Assembly (NCBI GenBank): GCA_964538565.1
Contig: CAZIGW010000035.1
Location: 1-37,631 of the forward strand
Direction of reading: 5' to 3'
Source of the DNA: CAYVBN01 sp964538565
GTDB lineage: Bacteria; Pseudomonadota; Alphaproteobacteria; Rhizobiales; Xanthobacteraceae
DNA length: 37,631 nucleotides
Below are positions 1 through 8,319 of this stretch, piece after piece (position 1 is the first letter of the stretch; each line of letters begins with the position of its first letter). The notes below the pieces were generated by a model. The model did no database searches. It was not told the DNA's origin and saw only the letters and a list, made by a program, of their open reading frames with translations. Position numbers and translations under genes: made by a program.

Positions 1-800
1 GCCTGCACCACCGGGGTGACGGTCTGGCGCGCGTCCGTCACCGGGATGATCGTCACGTTCGGGAAACGCGCCAGCCGGCACAGCGCCGGGATCATGTAGA
101 GCGACGCCAGCGTCGGGGCGCCGGCGACCAGAAAGATGCGCCGGTGCGGATTTTCCCCAAGCGCCGCCTCGGCGATCGACCAGATCGGCGCAAACCCCGT
201 GCTGCCGGCGACGAGCACCAGCCGGTTCGACAGACCCGAGCGCAGATAGGCGGCGCCGAACGGCCCGGTGAGCTGGACCCGGTGGCCGGGCTCGATCCCG
301 CGCCCGAGGGCGCCCGACACCCGGCCCCGCGGCACCCGGCGCACGTGCAGGTAGATCGACGAGCCGACCGCATCGTTGCGGAGGGAAAACGTGGGGCTGT
401 AGTGGCGCGCCGGAAAGCCGCGGAACTGAACCTGCAGATTCTGCCCCGGCAGATAGGCCATCGGCTGCGCCGGCTCGATCTCGACCTCGACGACGTCGGG
501 CGACAGCGCCGTGACGGCGGTCACCTCGCCGCCAACGCGCACGACCGGCGGCAGTTCCTCGACCGCGACCCGCAGGTCGGAAATGATCTGGCTGCGGCAG
601 GCGTGAATGGCGCCGGGCTCGGCCCCCTCCCCGCCGTACACCAGGCCCTCCAGCAGTCGCATGCGGCAGGCGCCGCAGCGGCCATCATGGCAGGGCTGGG
701 GCATGTCGATGCCGTTGGCGTAGGCGGCCTCGAGCAGGATTTCGCCGCGTTCGGCGAGGAATTCCTGGCCGTTGACGACGACTCGGCACGGTTTACGCAT
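1..800 (-). CDS. [2Fe-2S] ferredoxin/FAD/NAD(P) oxidoreductase, copy A (3' end beyond window)
   Basis: The gene runs off the window edge; about 266 codons are visible. The protein has an N-terminal plant-type [2Fe-2S] ferredoxin domain with Cys37-x4-Cys42-x2-Cys45 and Cys68. It is followed by a ferredoxin-NADP reductase-type FAD domain (RHYS motif after LPGQNLQVQF) and the start of the NAD domain (VAGSTGFAPIW). This is the layout of the reductase components of ring-hydroxylating oxygenases (BenC/NdoR type), which pass electrons from NAD(P)H through FAD to the iron-sulfur cluster. No oxygenase gene is seen. Its ATG overlaps the stop codon of the upstream paralogue as TGATG, so the two are probably translationally coupled. 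It is closely similar to the 800-2050 product along its visible length, with the four cysteines at identical positions. The partner protein is unknown. Confidence 0.88.
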   Translation of the reverse strand, partial: MRKPCRVVVNGQEFLAERGEILLEAAYANGIDMPQPCHDGRCGACRMRLLEGLVYGGEGAEPGAIHACRSQIISDLRVAVEELPPVVRVGGEVTAVTALSPDVVEVEIEPAQPMAYLPGQNLQVQFRGFPARHYSPTFSLRNDAVGSSIYLHVRRVPRGRVSGALGRGIEPGHRVQLTGPFGAAYLRSGLSNRLVLVAGSTGFAPIWSIAEAALGENPHRRIFLVAGAPTLASLYMIPALCRLARFPNVTIIPVTDARQTVTPVVQ

Positions 801-2050
801 CACTCCACCTCAAAGCGACTGGGCCGAAACCGCCCGGAGTTCGCCCGCTGTGCTTGGTCGTACGCAGCGAGCCGCAGGACATCGCGCGGCCGCTGGGCGC
901 GCGGCTGGGCGGCGCGACGGACGCTCTCGGGATGGCGCGAGACGTGGGGGCGCATGTCCGCGGACGGCCAGTTCTCCGTCGGGCGCATGCGCAGCGCGGC
1001 TTTCGCGGCATGCCGCGGCGCGAGGGCGGGCTTCGGCTCCGGTTCGGCGGCACGCGCCTCGCCCTTGAACCAGGTGAGCGCCTGCGAGAGCAGGCCGCCC
1101 TCGTCCTCGACCTTGGGCACGAACGGATCGGCGTAGCAGAGCGCCCCCGCCTCGGCCGCGATCGCCTTGACGGCCTCCACCATCGGAGGAGCGCCGCACG
1201 CATAGACGATGTCGTCGGCGCACAAGGTCGGCAGGTGATCGGTGGGCCGGCCGGTGCGCACGACGTTGGTGACGTCCTGCGGCGTGTCGACCACCGGCAC
1301 GATTGCCACGTTGCGGCAGCGCGCGAGCCGGCACAGCGCCGGGATCATGTAGAGCGACTCGATCGTGCGCGCCCCGACCACGACCACGACGTCGCGCCGC
1401 GGATTCTCGCGCAGCGCCGCGTCGGCGATCGACCAGATCGGCGCAAAACCGGTACCGCTGGCGACGAGGACGAGACGATTGCTCAGGTTGGGGCGCAGAT
1501 AGGCCGAGCCGAACGGGCCCGTGAGCTTCAACCGATGGCCCTCGCGGATCTCGCGCCCGAGCGCGGAGGAGACGCGTCCGTTCGGCACGCGCCGCACGTG
1601 CAGGCGGATCGTGTCGTTGCTCGATCGCGTCAGCGGCACGGTCGGGCTGTAGCAGCGCACCGGAAACCTGCGGAACTGCACCTGCAGATACTGGCCCGGC
1701 AGATATTCGACCGGCTCGGACGGCTCGATCCAGACTTCGACGACGTCGGGAGCCAGCGGGACCAGCCGCGTCACGCGCCCGGGTGTCGTCGCGATCTCCG
1801 GCACGTCCTCGATCACGAATTCCGCATCGGTGATGATGCGGCACTGGCAGGCATGGACGACGCCCTCGTCGCTGTTCGCTCCGGCATAGACGCGGCCGGA
1901 GACGACGTTGACCCGGCAGGTGCCGCAATGCCCCGACCGGCAATCGTGGGGAATGTCGATGCCGTTCATCAGGGCCGCGTCGAGCAACAATTCGCCGCGC
2001 TCGGCGAAGAATTCCTCGTCGTTGACCACCACTCTGCACTTCTTGCCCAT
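800..2050 (-). CDS. [2Fe-2S] ferredoxin/FAD/NAD(P) oxidoreductase, copy B, with haem-protein-like C-terminal tail
   Basis: This 416-residue protein has a [2Fe-2S] domain (Cys37, Cys42, Cys45, Cys68), an FAD-binding domain with R132-C-Y-S135, and an NAD domain with SGTGFAPIW near 198-206 and CGAPPMV near 285-291. The reductase fold should end near residue 330. About 85 further residues follow, rich in Ala, Pro and Arg. The last 26 of these (391-416, RLAAYD to RFEVE) align without gaps to the end of the neighbouring haem protein (RLAAFD to RLEVE), with 12 identities. The start ATG overlaps the upstream stop as TAATG. The likely role is to feed NAD(P)H electrons to the membrane cytochrome encoded upstream; that is inferred from the operon. 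The tail looks like a relic of a deleted gene copy. Confidence 0.9.
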   Translation of the reverse strand: MGKKCRVVVNDEEFFAERGELLLDAALMNGIDIPHDCRSGHCGTCRVNVVSGRVYAGANSDEGVVHACQCRIITDAEFVIEDVPEIATTPGRVTRLVPLAPDVVEVWIEPSEPVEYLPGQYLQVQFRRFPVRCYSPTVPLTRSSNDTIRLHVRRVPNGRVSSALGREIREGHRLKLTGPFGSAYLRPNLSNRLVLVASGTGFAPIWSIADAALRENPRRDVVVVVGARTIESLYMIPALCRLARCRNVAIVPVVDTPQDVTNVVRTGRPTDHLPTLCADDIVYACGAPPMVEAVKAIAAEAGALCYADPFVPKVEDEGGLLSQALTWFKGEARAAEPEPKPALAPRHAAKAALRMRPTENWPSADMRPHVSRHPESVRRAAQPRAQRPRDVLRLAAYDQAQRANSGRFRPSRFEVE

Positions 2051-3885
2051 TACTTCTCCACCTCAAGTCGAATTGGCCGGACATGCCGCGTGTGATGAAT
2101 CTGCGTGTGGTCGAATGCGGCGAGCCGCATGAAGGTCCCGCTCGCGATCGTGACGTCGGAGGATTCCTTGGCGAGCAGGCGGCGCGCGATTTCGAGCGTC
2201 CAGCGGCCCGCGGCCCAGCGTGCCGCGCCGCGAACGTCGGCGCGGTCCTGTACGTGCTCGTCGGCGATGATCACGCCGGGAATGACGGCGCCGACGGGAA
2301 TCTTCGCGTCGAGCCCGGGCGTGTAGGGAAGCGAGTCGGCCTGCGTCATCCACCACCGCGCCCCGTCGCTCTCGCCGTGGTCGGGATCGAGATCGACCTG
2401 CCCGAGCGCCTTGAAAGTCGCTCGCCAGTCCTTCGGCAGCCGCCGCGGCTGCACCGGCTGCTCGTAGCCGCCGGGCCCGCGCTCCTCGAAATTGTCCGAG
2501 TAGATCGACGCCGCGCGCGGATCGACGATGAAGCCGCCGTGATACGGCCGCTGGCCGACCGTCTGGGCCTCGGTCGGGGCGACCGGCGTGCCGAAATGGT
2601 CCTTGTCGACCCAGCCGAGCAGTCCGCCGCTCGCAGCCTTCCACTCCCACACCTCGACATTGACCTTGTCCGACGTCGTGTAGTGCAGGCCTCGCCCGGA
2701 CAGCGTCGCCGGCTTTCCGTCGATCGGCGTAGGGCCGGCATGAAAGGTGCGGTCGCCCGGCAGCGTGAGATCGAGCGTCGTCAGCAGGACGGAAAATTTG
2801 TCCTCGTAGTAGGAATTCTCGTCGCCGCGGTCGTAGCCCTCGTGCAGCACGTGCCAGCCGTCTGCGCGCTTGACGAGCGGAAGATGCTTCAACGAGCGGG
2901 TCGGATCGTCCCACACGAAGCAGAAGTAGGCCCATTCGCCGTCGTGCACGGCGCGGACTTCGATCGTCGTCGCGCCGGTGCCGTCGAAATGTCCGCCGAG
3001 ATCCGTCATGACAACCATCGGACGCGTCGAACGCCAGACCGCATCCGAAATGTCGCCGTCGAGCCGGGGCGCCTGCTGCTTGTCAATCCTTCGAATGTAG
3101 AGACTGTCCACCGCAGTCCGGTCGATCGCCATCAACGCGGTGACGCCGACAAGCGCCACGGCGCTCGCGACGACGATGGGATTCGCCTGCAGGACCGTTC
3201 CGCGACGCCTCGGGCGCACCGTGTCGCCCGGCGGACGCGAGCGAGCCGAACGCGGCTGTCCCCGTCTCTGCCGTTCCTCCTTTGATTCGGAGCGGCGATC
3301 CGACGCCGCGAGCAGGTCGAGCGGATCGAACGGCGGCGGCGGCGGGGCGAGACGCGTCGGCCGGAACACGCGCAGCAACTGGCTGGCGCCGCCGGCGGCC
3401 CAATGCGCCGCGATGTGCGCGACCGCGTAGCCGAGCACGATCCATGTGCCGTAGAGATGCACGGCGACGACGAGGTCGCTGCCGAAACCGAAATAGAGAA
3501 GCCCGCCGGTGACGAGCTCACCGATCAGCGTGAGAAAGAGAGCCCAGTAGAGAACCACATTGATCGCGCCCCAGCGCGCCTTGCCCCGGCGCAGCAGGCT
3601 GATGAGCCGGGTGCGGTCGAGCCGGATGCGGCGGACGAGACCCGCCTGCGAGACGTAGACGGCGTAGGCCAGCGCGAGCGCAAACAGCATGACGGCGGCC
3701 GGAATGTGCCCGGTCCATACCGTGGTCTTCGGCAGGATCCCGTCCAGAACGCGCAGCCACGACATGGACGGCGAATCCGCGGCGATCCGCAGTCCGGTCG
3801 CCACCGACACGGTCAGCGAGCCGACCAGCAGCCAGTGCAGAACGACCGTTCCGAAGTCGGTTTTTCGGATCGCGCGTCGACGCAT
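2050..3885 (-). CDS. Membrane cytochrome b561-type domain fused to ethylbenzene-dehydrogenase-like haem-binding domain
   Basis: The protein has 611 residues from the ATG at 3885, which is preceded by GGAGG about 9 bases upstream; an ATG 105 bases further upstream has no such site. Residues 10-180 hold four hydrophobic helices with candidate haem-ligand histidines (H17, H60, H143, H157, H161), as in di-haem cytochrome b561/thiosulfate-reductase cytochrome b proteins. A Pro-, Ser- and Arg-rich linker (about 180-230) leads to a fifth membrane helix (about 237-254). A beta-rich domain from about 262 to the end resembles the haem-binding gamma subunit of ethylbenzene dehydrogenase (PRLDGDISDAVW start; WTLEIAR near the end). 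The topology would place that domain on the periplasmic side. No molybdenum catalytic subunit is nearby. The gene is first in an operon with two reductases, so a transmembrane electron-transfer role is likely but unproved. Confidence 0.85.
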   Translation of the reverse strand: MRRRAIRKTDFGTVVLHWLLVGSLTVSVATGLRIAADSPSMSWLRVLDGILPKTTVWTGHIPAAVMLFALALAYAVYVSQAGLVRRIRLDRTRLISLLRRGKARWGAINVVLYWALFLTLIGELVTGGLLYFGFGSDLVVAVHLYGTWIVLGYAVAHIAAHWAAGGASQLLRVFRPTRLAPPPPPFDPLDLLAASDRRSESKEERQRRGQPRSARSRPPGDTVRPRRRGTVLQANPIVVASAVALVGVTALMAIDRTAVDSLYIRRIDKQQAPRLDGDISDAVWRSTRPMVVMTDLGGHFDGTGATTIEVRAVHDGEWAYFCFVWDDPTRSLKHLPLVKRADGWHVLHEGYDRGDENSYYEDKFSVLLTTLDLTLPGDRTFHAGPTPIDGKPATLSGRGLHYTTSDKVNVEVWEWKAASGGLLGWVDKDHFGTPVAPTEAQTVGQRPYHGGFIVDPRAASIYSDNFEERGPGGYEQPVQPRRLPKDWRATFKALGQVDLDPDHGESDGARWWMTQADSLPYTPGLDAKIPVGAVIPGVIIADEHVQDRADVRGAARWAAGRWTLEIARRLLAKESSDVTIASGTFMRLAAFDHTQIHHTRHVRPIRLEVEK

Positions 3886-4168
3886 TCCGAAATCCTCCGT
3901 GATCCGCCCGTGTCGGCCGCCGGATGATCTTGGCGGCGCCGCCCGAGGCACCAGTCTCGGACGAGTGGTTTGCCTGTCAGGCGTGGCCACTCACATGCAG
4001 ATGGGAGGATCTCTCGGTCTCACCACACCGACAGAGACGGTCTTGCGGATGGCCGGGTGCGACACCGGGTTGAAGCTGAGCTTGAAAACGCGCTGAGAGC
4101 TGACAAGCATACGCAAGACCCCCTTTACTCTACGCACCGGACTCGGGTTCACGCGGGCAACAACAACC

Positions 4169-4185
4169 CGTCTGCTCCGCAGACG
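4169..4185. repeat. Perfect 7-bp inverted repeat, 3-base loop
   Basis: CGTCTGC (4169-4175) and GCAGACG (4179-4185) are exact reverse complements around TCC. The repeat lies in the redox-operon leader and has no T-run. Confidence 0.6.
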
Positions 4186-4229
4186 TGCTGCGTCAGCCAC
4201 AACCCGCGTCAGTTCTGGACACCGTAGAC

Positions 4230-4259
4230 TCCGGCTTGCCCCATTCGCCTCAAGCCGGA
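4230..4259. repeat. Perfect 9-bp inverted repeat, 12-base loop
   Basis: TCCGGCTTG (4230-4238) pairs exactly with CAAGCCGGA (4251-4259). It lies about 345 bases upstream of the cytochrome/haem gene start and may be an operator or an RNA hairpin. Confidence 0.6.
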
Positions 4260-4494
4260 ATGTGCGTACGAATTGCCTCCACCGACTGCGATGGTTAATT
4301 TTCAAATGCGGCGATTTCCTGATTAAGCCGTAGCGGAATAAAAAAACCTGCCGGCGCAATTACGGCGATTGACGAGCCATCGACGTCGACGCGCGCGAAC
4401 GTGTCTCGGCAGCCAAGCCCGCTCCGATTTCGAATGACTCGCCAGAAAATGTCCGACGATACGTACGGCGGACGCGCGATGCGACGATCGATGC

Positions 4495-4980
4495 TCAGCC
4501 GATCGGATTCCAGGTGCCGTCCGGATTTCGGCACGCCGTGCCGCGCGCGGTCTGCGGGCGGCCGTCGATGTAGATCGTGTGGGTGTACTGGCGGCAGTTC
4601 ATGCCGTCCTGCTGATACGCCGGCCCCGGAACGACAGTGCCGTAACGTCCGGAGTCCGGATTGCGCCAAGTCACCGGCGCCCCGGAGCGGCCGGATTCCA
4701 GCGCCTGCATCTGCGCGGCATAGGCGCGCTCGCGATCTTCGTCGTCGAGCGCCGCGCCGATGCGGTTGCCGATGAGACCGCCGATCGCGGCCCCGGCGAC
4801 GCCGGCCGCGATGCGTGTTCCCGTGCTGCCGCCGATGGTCGAGCCGATGGCGGCTCCGGTCAGAGCCCCGAGGAGAGTCCCGGTGTTTTCCTTCGGTCCG
4901 GTCCCGGTCGCGGGATCGGCGGCGCATGCGGCGACGGAAACGCTGACGACGGCGGCAGCCATCAGTTTCGCTGCGGACAT
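4495..4980 (-). CDS. Glycine-zipper outer-membrane lipoprotein, 17 kDa surface antigen type
   Basis: This 161-residue protein starts with a lipoprotein signal sequence (MSAAKLMAAAVV, lipobox VAAC with Cys19). Residues about 33-75 form a Gly/Ala-rich double-helix segment with repeated GxxxG spacing (LGALTGAAIG, AAIGGLIG), the glycine-zipper 2TM motif of the Rickettsia 17 kDa antigen/SlyB family. The C-terminal domain (PVTW to NPDGTWNPIG) is the conserved small domain of that family, with two cysteines (near C129 and C151) that may form a disulfide. The family sits in the outer membrane and helps envelope integrity. An AGGGG lies about 6 bases before the ATG. It is on the same strand as the FeuQ-like kinase gene, whose stop is 119 bases upstream. 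Confidence 0.85.
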   Translation of the reverse strand: MSAAKLMAAAVVSVSVAACAADPATGTGPKENTGTLLGALTGAAIGSTIGGSTGTRIAAGVAGAAIGGLIGNRIGAALDDEDRERAYAAQMQALESGRSGAPVTWRNPDSGRYGTVVPGPAYQQDGMNCRQYTHTIYIDGRPQTARGTACRNPDGTWNPIG

Positions 4981-5099
4981 GAGAACCCCTGGATTGCCCC
5001 TTGCGCAGACCCGTGCCGGGCGCGCGCTCATCTCCTCAACCGCGCGGTACCAAGGCCAAGAATTCGGCAAAACTCTGGCCGCCGCGTGACCTTGCGAAT

Positions 5100-6479
5100 T
5101 CAGGCCGCCGGCAGCACGAGTTCGGCGCGCAGGCCGCCGATCGACGCGTTCCCGAGCGTGAGGCTGCCGCCATAGAGCGCCGCGAGCTCGACCACGATCG
5201 ACAGGCCGAGACCCGAGCCGGGTTTCGTCTCGTCGAGGCGCTGGCCGCGCCTTGCCACCTGCGCACGCTCGGCCGGCGTCAGTCCCGGGCCGTCGTCGTC
5301 GACCAGGATGCGGATAACCTGCCTGGGCGGCGTCGTCTCCTCGCGCGCGAGCGCCACCTCCACGCTCACGCGCGATTGCGCCCACTTGCAGGCGTTGTCG
5401 ATGAGATTCCCGATCATCTCCTCGATGTCCTGGCGCTCGCCCTGGAACCGGGCGTCCGCCGGCGCGTCGACGTCGATGGCGATGCCGCGGCTGCGGTGCA
5501 GCTTTTCCATCGTGCGCGTGAGCGCCAGCACGACGGGCTGCACGTCGGTGACGGTTCCCACCACGGTGAGGCGCGCCGCCAGATGCGCGCGCTCGAGATG
5601 GCGCGCGACCTGGTCGCGCATGATGTCGGCCTGCTCGCGCACCTTGGCGGCGAGCGGGTCGTCCCCGCGCGCCGCCGCCTCGTTGACCATGACGGAAAGC
5701 GGCGTCTTGAGCGCATGGGCGAGGTTGCCGACGTGCGTGCGCGCCCGTTCGACGATCTGCCGGTTGGCCTCGATGAGCGCGTTCGTCTCGCGCGCCAGCG
5801 GCTCGATCTCGACCGGGAAGCTCCCCGCCAGTCGCTCGGCCGAACCCGAGCGGATCGCCGCCAGACTTTCTGAAATGCGTTTGAGCGGCGCGAGGCCGAA
5901 GCGCACCTGGAACATCGTGGTCAGCAGGAGCACGATCGCCAGCACCCCGAAGGTGATGAGAAGCGCGCCGTCGAACGAGCGCATCTCGTCGTCGATTTCC
6001 TGGGAATCGCCCGCCACCGCCACCAGGAAGCGACCGTCCTCGCCGAGGTCCACGGTGCGCTCGAGCAGGCGCAGGCGCTGCTCTTCCGGTCCCTGGACGT
6101 AGCTGCGGCGCGTGCCGTCCGAGCTCGCCTCGACGCCCAGATCCTCGAGATGCGGCAGGCCGCTGTCCCACAGGGAGCGCGACGAGCGCACCTCCGGCTT
6201 CGCGCCGTTGAGCCGCGTCACCTGCCAGTACCAGCCGGACAGCGGAAGTTCGAACAGCGGCTCGCCGAGCGACTGCGAGGCTTTCGCGTCGCCGGAATCC
6301 TCGGGGGCGGCGACGTCGGCGACCAGGGTGCGCAGATAGACGCCAAGACGGCGATCGAACGATCGCTCGACGGCCTGCCGGTAGAGCGAGGAAAGCACGA
6401 TCCCGGTCACCGCCAGGATCACCACGGTCCACGCGGTTGCCGAGAGAAACAGGCGGACCGCAAGCGAATTAGCGCGCAT
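5100..6479 (-). CDS. feuQ: FeuQ-like (PhoQ-type) sensor histidine kinase
   Basis: The protein has 459 residues from the ATG at 6479, which overlaps the end of the response regulator gene by 11 bases; a longer frame exists, but this start sits directly before the first membrane helix. Layout: transmembrane helix about 8-32, periplasmic sensor domain about 33-170, second helix about 171-190, HAMP-like linker (RFGLAPLKRI), dimerisation domain with His255 in LAHALKTPL, then the ATPase domain with the N box (NLIDNACKWA), DDDGPGL and GSGLGLS. The HALKTP form of the H box is typical of the FeuQ/PhoQ branch. In rhizobia FeuPQ controls envelope genes such as the cyclic glucan exporter ndvA; that role is transferred by family. 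It forms an operon with the response regulator and probably the PepSY protein. Confidence 0.82.
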   Translation of the reverse strand: MRANSLAVRLFLSATAWTVVILAVTGIVLSSLYRQAVERSFDRRLGVYLRTLVADVAAPEDSGDAKASQSLGEPLFELPLSGWYWQVTRLNGAKPEVRSSRSLWDSGLPHLEDLGVEASSDGTRRSYVQGPEEQRLRLLERTVDLGEDGRFLVAVAGDSQEIDDEMRSFDGALLITFGVLAIVLLLTTMFQVRFGLAPLKRISESLAAIRSGSAERLAGSFPVEIEPLARETNALIEANRQIVERARTHVGNLAHALKTPLSVMVNEAAARGDDPLAAKVREQADIMRDQVARHLERAHLAARLTVVGTVTDVQPVVLALTRTMEKLHRSRGIAIDVDAPADARFQGERQDIEEMIGNLIDNACKWAQSRVSVEVALAREETTPPRQVIRILVDDDGPGLTPAERAQVARRGQRLDETKPGSGLGLSIVVELAALYGGSLTLGNASIGGLRAELVLPAA

Positions 6480-7140
6480 CGGTCGGCGGCGTGAGCAGAT
6501 ACCCGAGCCCACGGATGGTCTGGATGACATCCACCCCGAGCTTCTTGCGAATACGGCCGACGAAGACTTCGATCGTGTTGGAGTCGCGGTCGAAATCCTG
6601 GTCGTAGAGATGCTCGACCAGCTCGGTGCGCGAGACCACGCGCCCGCTGTGATGCATCAGATAGGACAACAGGCGGTACTCGTGCGAGGTCAGCTTCACC
6701 GGATTGCCGTCGACGGTGACGCGGCCAGTGCGCGAATCGAGCCGCACTGGCCCGCAGGTGAACTCGCTTTTGGCGTGGCCGACCGAGCGGCGCAGCAGCG
6801 CACGGATCCGGGCCAGCACTTCTTCGAGATGAAAGGGCTTGGCGACGTAGTCGTCGGCCCCCGCGTCGAATCCCTGCACCTTGTCGCTCCAGCGATCGCG
6901 TGCGGTCAGCAGCAGCACGGGCGCTGCGCGGCCGGAACGCCGCCAGGATTCGAGCACGGAAATGCCGTCCATCTTCGGCAGCCCGATGTCGAGGATGATC
7001 GCGTCGTAGGGCTCGGTCTCGCCGAGGTAGTGCCCCTCCTCCCCGTCGAACGCGCGATCGACCACATAGCCGGCATCGGTCAGCGCCGTCGTGAGCTGAC
7101 GGTTCAAATCGGGATCGTCCTCGACGACGTGGAGGCGCAT
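6469..7140 (-). CDS. feuP: FeuP-like OmpR-family response regulator
   Basis: The 223-residue protein has a receiver domain with the acidic pair in VVEDD, phosphoacceptor Asp51 (IILDIGLPKMDG), conserved Thr79 and Lys101 (AKPF). A C-terminal winged-helix domain (LTSHEYRLLSYLMHH, DSNTIEVFVGRIRKKLG, IQTIRGLGYLL) binds DNA. Length and wording match the FeuP group of rhizobial PhoP-like regulators. An AACGGAG lies about 9 bases before the ATG. The gene for its cognate kinase follows with an 11-base overlap. Confidence 0.85.
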   Translation of the reverse strand: MRLHVVEDDPDLNRQLTTALTDAGYVVDRAFDGEEGHYLGETEPYDAIILDIGLPKMDGISVLESWRRSGRAAPVLLLTARDRWSDKVQGFDAGADDYVAKPFHLEEVLARIRALLRRSVGHAKSEFTCGPVRLDSRTGRVTVDGNPVKLTSHEYRLLSYLMHHSGRVVSRTELVEHLYDQDFDRDSNTIEVFVGRIRKKLGVDVIQTIRGLGYLLTPPTDAR

Positions 7141-7175
7141 TCATTGGCTCCGTTCGGACATTCCACCCAACGCGC

Positions 7176-7562
7176 TCAGCGCCCGCCGATGACAGTTCCG
7201 CTGGCGGCGTCGACCGTCGCACGCGTGACTTTGCCATTCCGTGCGAACACTGTCAGCACATAGACCAGACGATGGTCCTGCTCGCACAGGCTTGCGCGCA
7301 GCAACTCGCCGTTGACCCGCGCCCGCACTGCACGCATCGCCTTGGCGAGGGGCACGACCCTGTGCGCCGCGATGGCGGCGCGCCGTTCCTCGGGCGACAG
7401 GCAGCGCCGGTGCGACGGTGCGGATGAGGGCGTTCCGGCCGCCGTCGCGGTGCCGGTCGTCTCGACGGCAACGGGAGTGCCTGCGTCCGCGGCCGAAGCC
7501 GTCGCGGCCGCCCCCGCCATCCAGGCGAAGAGGATCGCTGCTGTCGCCAGTCTGAAAATCAT
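7176..7562 (-). CDS. Secreted PepSY-domain protein upstream of feuPQ
   Basis: This protein of about 128 residues begins with a signal peptide (MIFRLATAAILFAWMAGAAATASA). A Thr/Ala-rich spacer follows, then a PepSY-type domain (EERRAAIAAHRVVPLAKAM, RLVYVLTVFARNGKVTRATVDAASG) ending in IGGR. Such periplasmic domains often modulate signalling or proteases. It ends 35 bases before the response regulator gene on the same strand, so it may be the sensor's periplasmic modulator, a position like that of FeuN in Sinorhizobium; that parallel is inference. The ATG at 7562 is chosen because it starts the signal peptide, although no good ribosome site is visible. A GTG at 7601 is an alternative. Confidence 0.75.
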   Translation of the reverse strand: MIFRLATAAILFAWMAGAAATASAADAGTPVAVETTGTATAAGTPSSAPSHRRCLSPEERRAAIAAHRVVPLAKAMRAVRARVNGELLRASLCEQDHRLVYVLTVFARNGKVTRATVDAASGTVIGGR

Positions 7563-7897
7563 GTCGGGACGCACCGTGGCCGGCTCGGAGGACTCGCGCA
7601 CCCCCGCAGTCTACACCAGCCGGCGCCTCGTCGCCGGGAAGAATGACAGGGCCCGGCCCGGCCGCGCCGGCGGACGGGAAAAGCCGAGCCGCCACCGTGT
7701 CTGGCGGGTCGCCCGTCGGCCGGATGCAAAATAAGGCGAACACCGCGCCTGTTCCTCCATCAGAGAAAGTTTTGTTTTGAGGCAATCGCGGTATTTTGGT
7801 CCGCAGATGCCATAGTTTCGCCACCACCTGTTCCGCGGGCACGGATCGTGACCCAGCGTCAGAACTTGGGCGGATTGTTACAATGCCGCCACAGCGC

Positions 7898-7920
7898 TCG
7901 AATCGTCAGAGACGATTCGA
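7898..7920. repeat. Perfect 10-bp inverted repeat with 3-base loop
   Basis: TCGAATCGTC (7898-7907) and GACGATTCGA (7911-7920) are exact reverse complements around AGA. On the plus strand a pyrimidine-rich TCTTCTCTG follows. It could be an operator or a small-RNA terminator. No gene ends just before it. Confidence 0.6.
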
Positions 7921-8319
7921 TCTTCTCTGTGACGGCGGGATGACGGCTTGGCGCGCGCCCGCCCGAGTGCGACAAATCCCGATGGAGTCGGCATTTTTCG
8001 CCAGTACGGAGCAGCCGGATCGGCGCTCCTTGCGAGACCATGACATGTTCCTGCCAACGGCATCTCCGACTGGCTTGCACGGAGTGTCAAGCGCAGAGCC
8101 GACGCGACGCGCCCTTGTGGACACACGTCTTCGATAGTTCAAGAGACGTCACAGTCGCGTCGAACTTAAGTCGAAATCCTCCGCCAGTATTTTACCGATG
8201 CGGCACATCCACAGTCGTGGTGCGCTGCAGGCCTGGGGGGCGGGGATGAAGTGGATGCGTACCGAGCGCCCCGGATCTGCGGCGCATCACGAGTGACCAT
8301 CCTGTACCGCAGCAGCAAG

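Larger units (their letters stand above)
3886..4494. other. Intergenic leader of the redox operon, no convincing gene
   Basis: These 609 bases are less GC-rich than the flanks. A minus-strand open frame covers 3991-4359 (122 codons), but its product has no recognisable domain and Arg-rich composition, so I do not call it. The stretch holds two hairpin-forming inverted repeats (4169-4185 and 4230-4259). Near 4340 it has a run of seven A on the plus strand, read as T on the minus strand, next to a weak GC-rich stem; this could end the transcript of the minus-strand lipoprotein gene. The promoter of the redox operon should lie here, but no clear promoter boxes were recognised. Confidence 0.5.

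Noticed and set aside
3991..4359. Minus-strand 122-codon frame between the redox operon and the lipoprotein
   Set aside because: It has no domain, no clear ribosome site and Arg/Val/Ser-rich composition. I treat the stretch as non-coding, although a small gene cannot be excluded.
7796..8137. Plus-strand 113-codon frame in the gene-poor region
   Set aside because: No recognisable domain or good ribosome site; other frames of similar length overlap it on the other strand.
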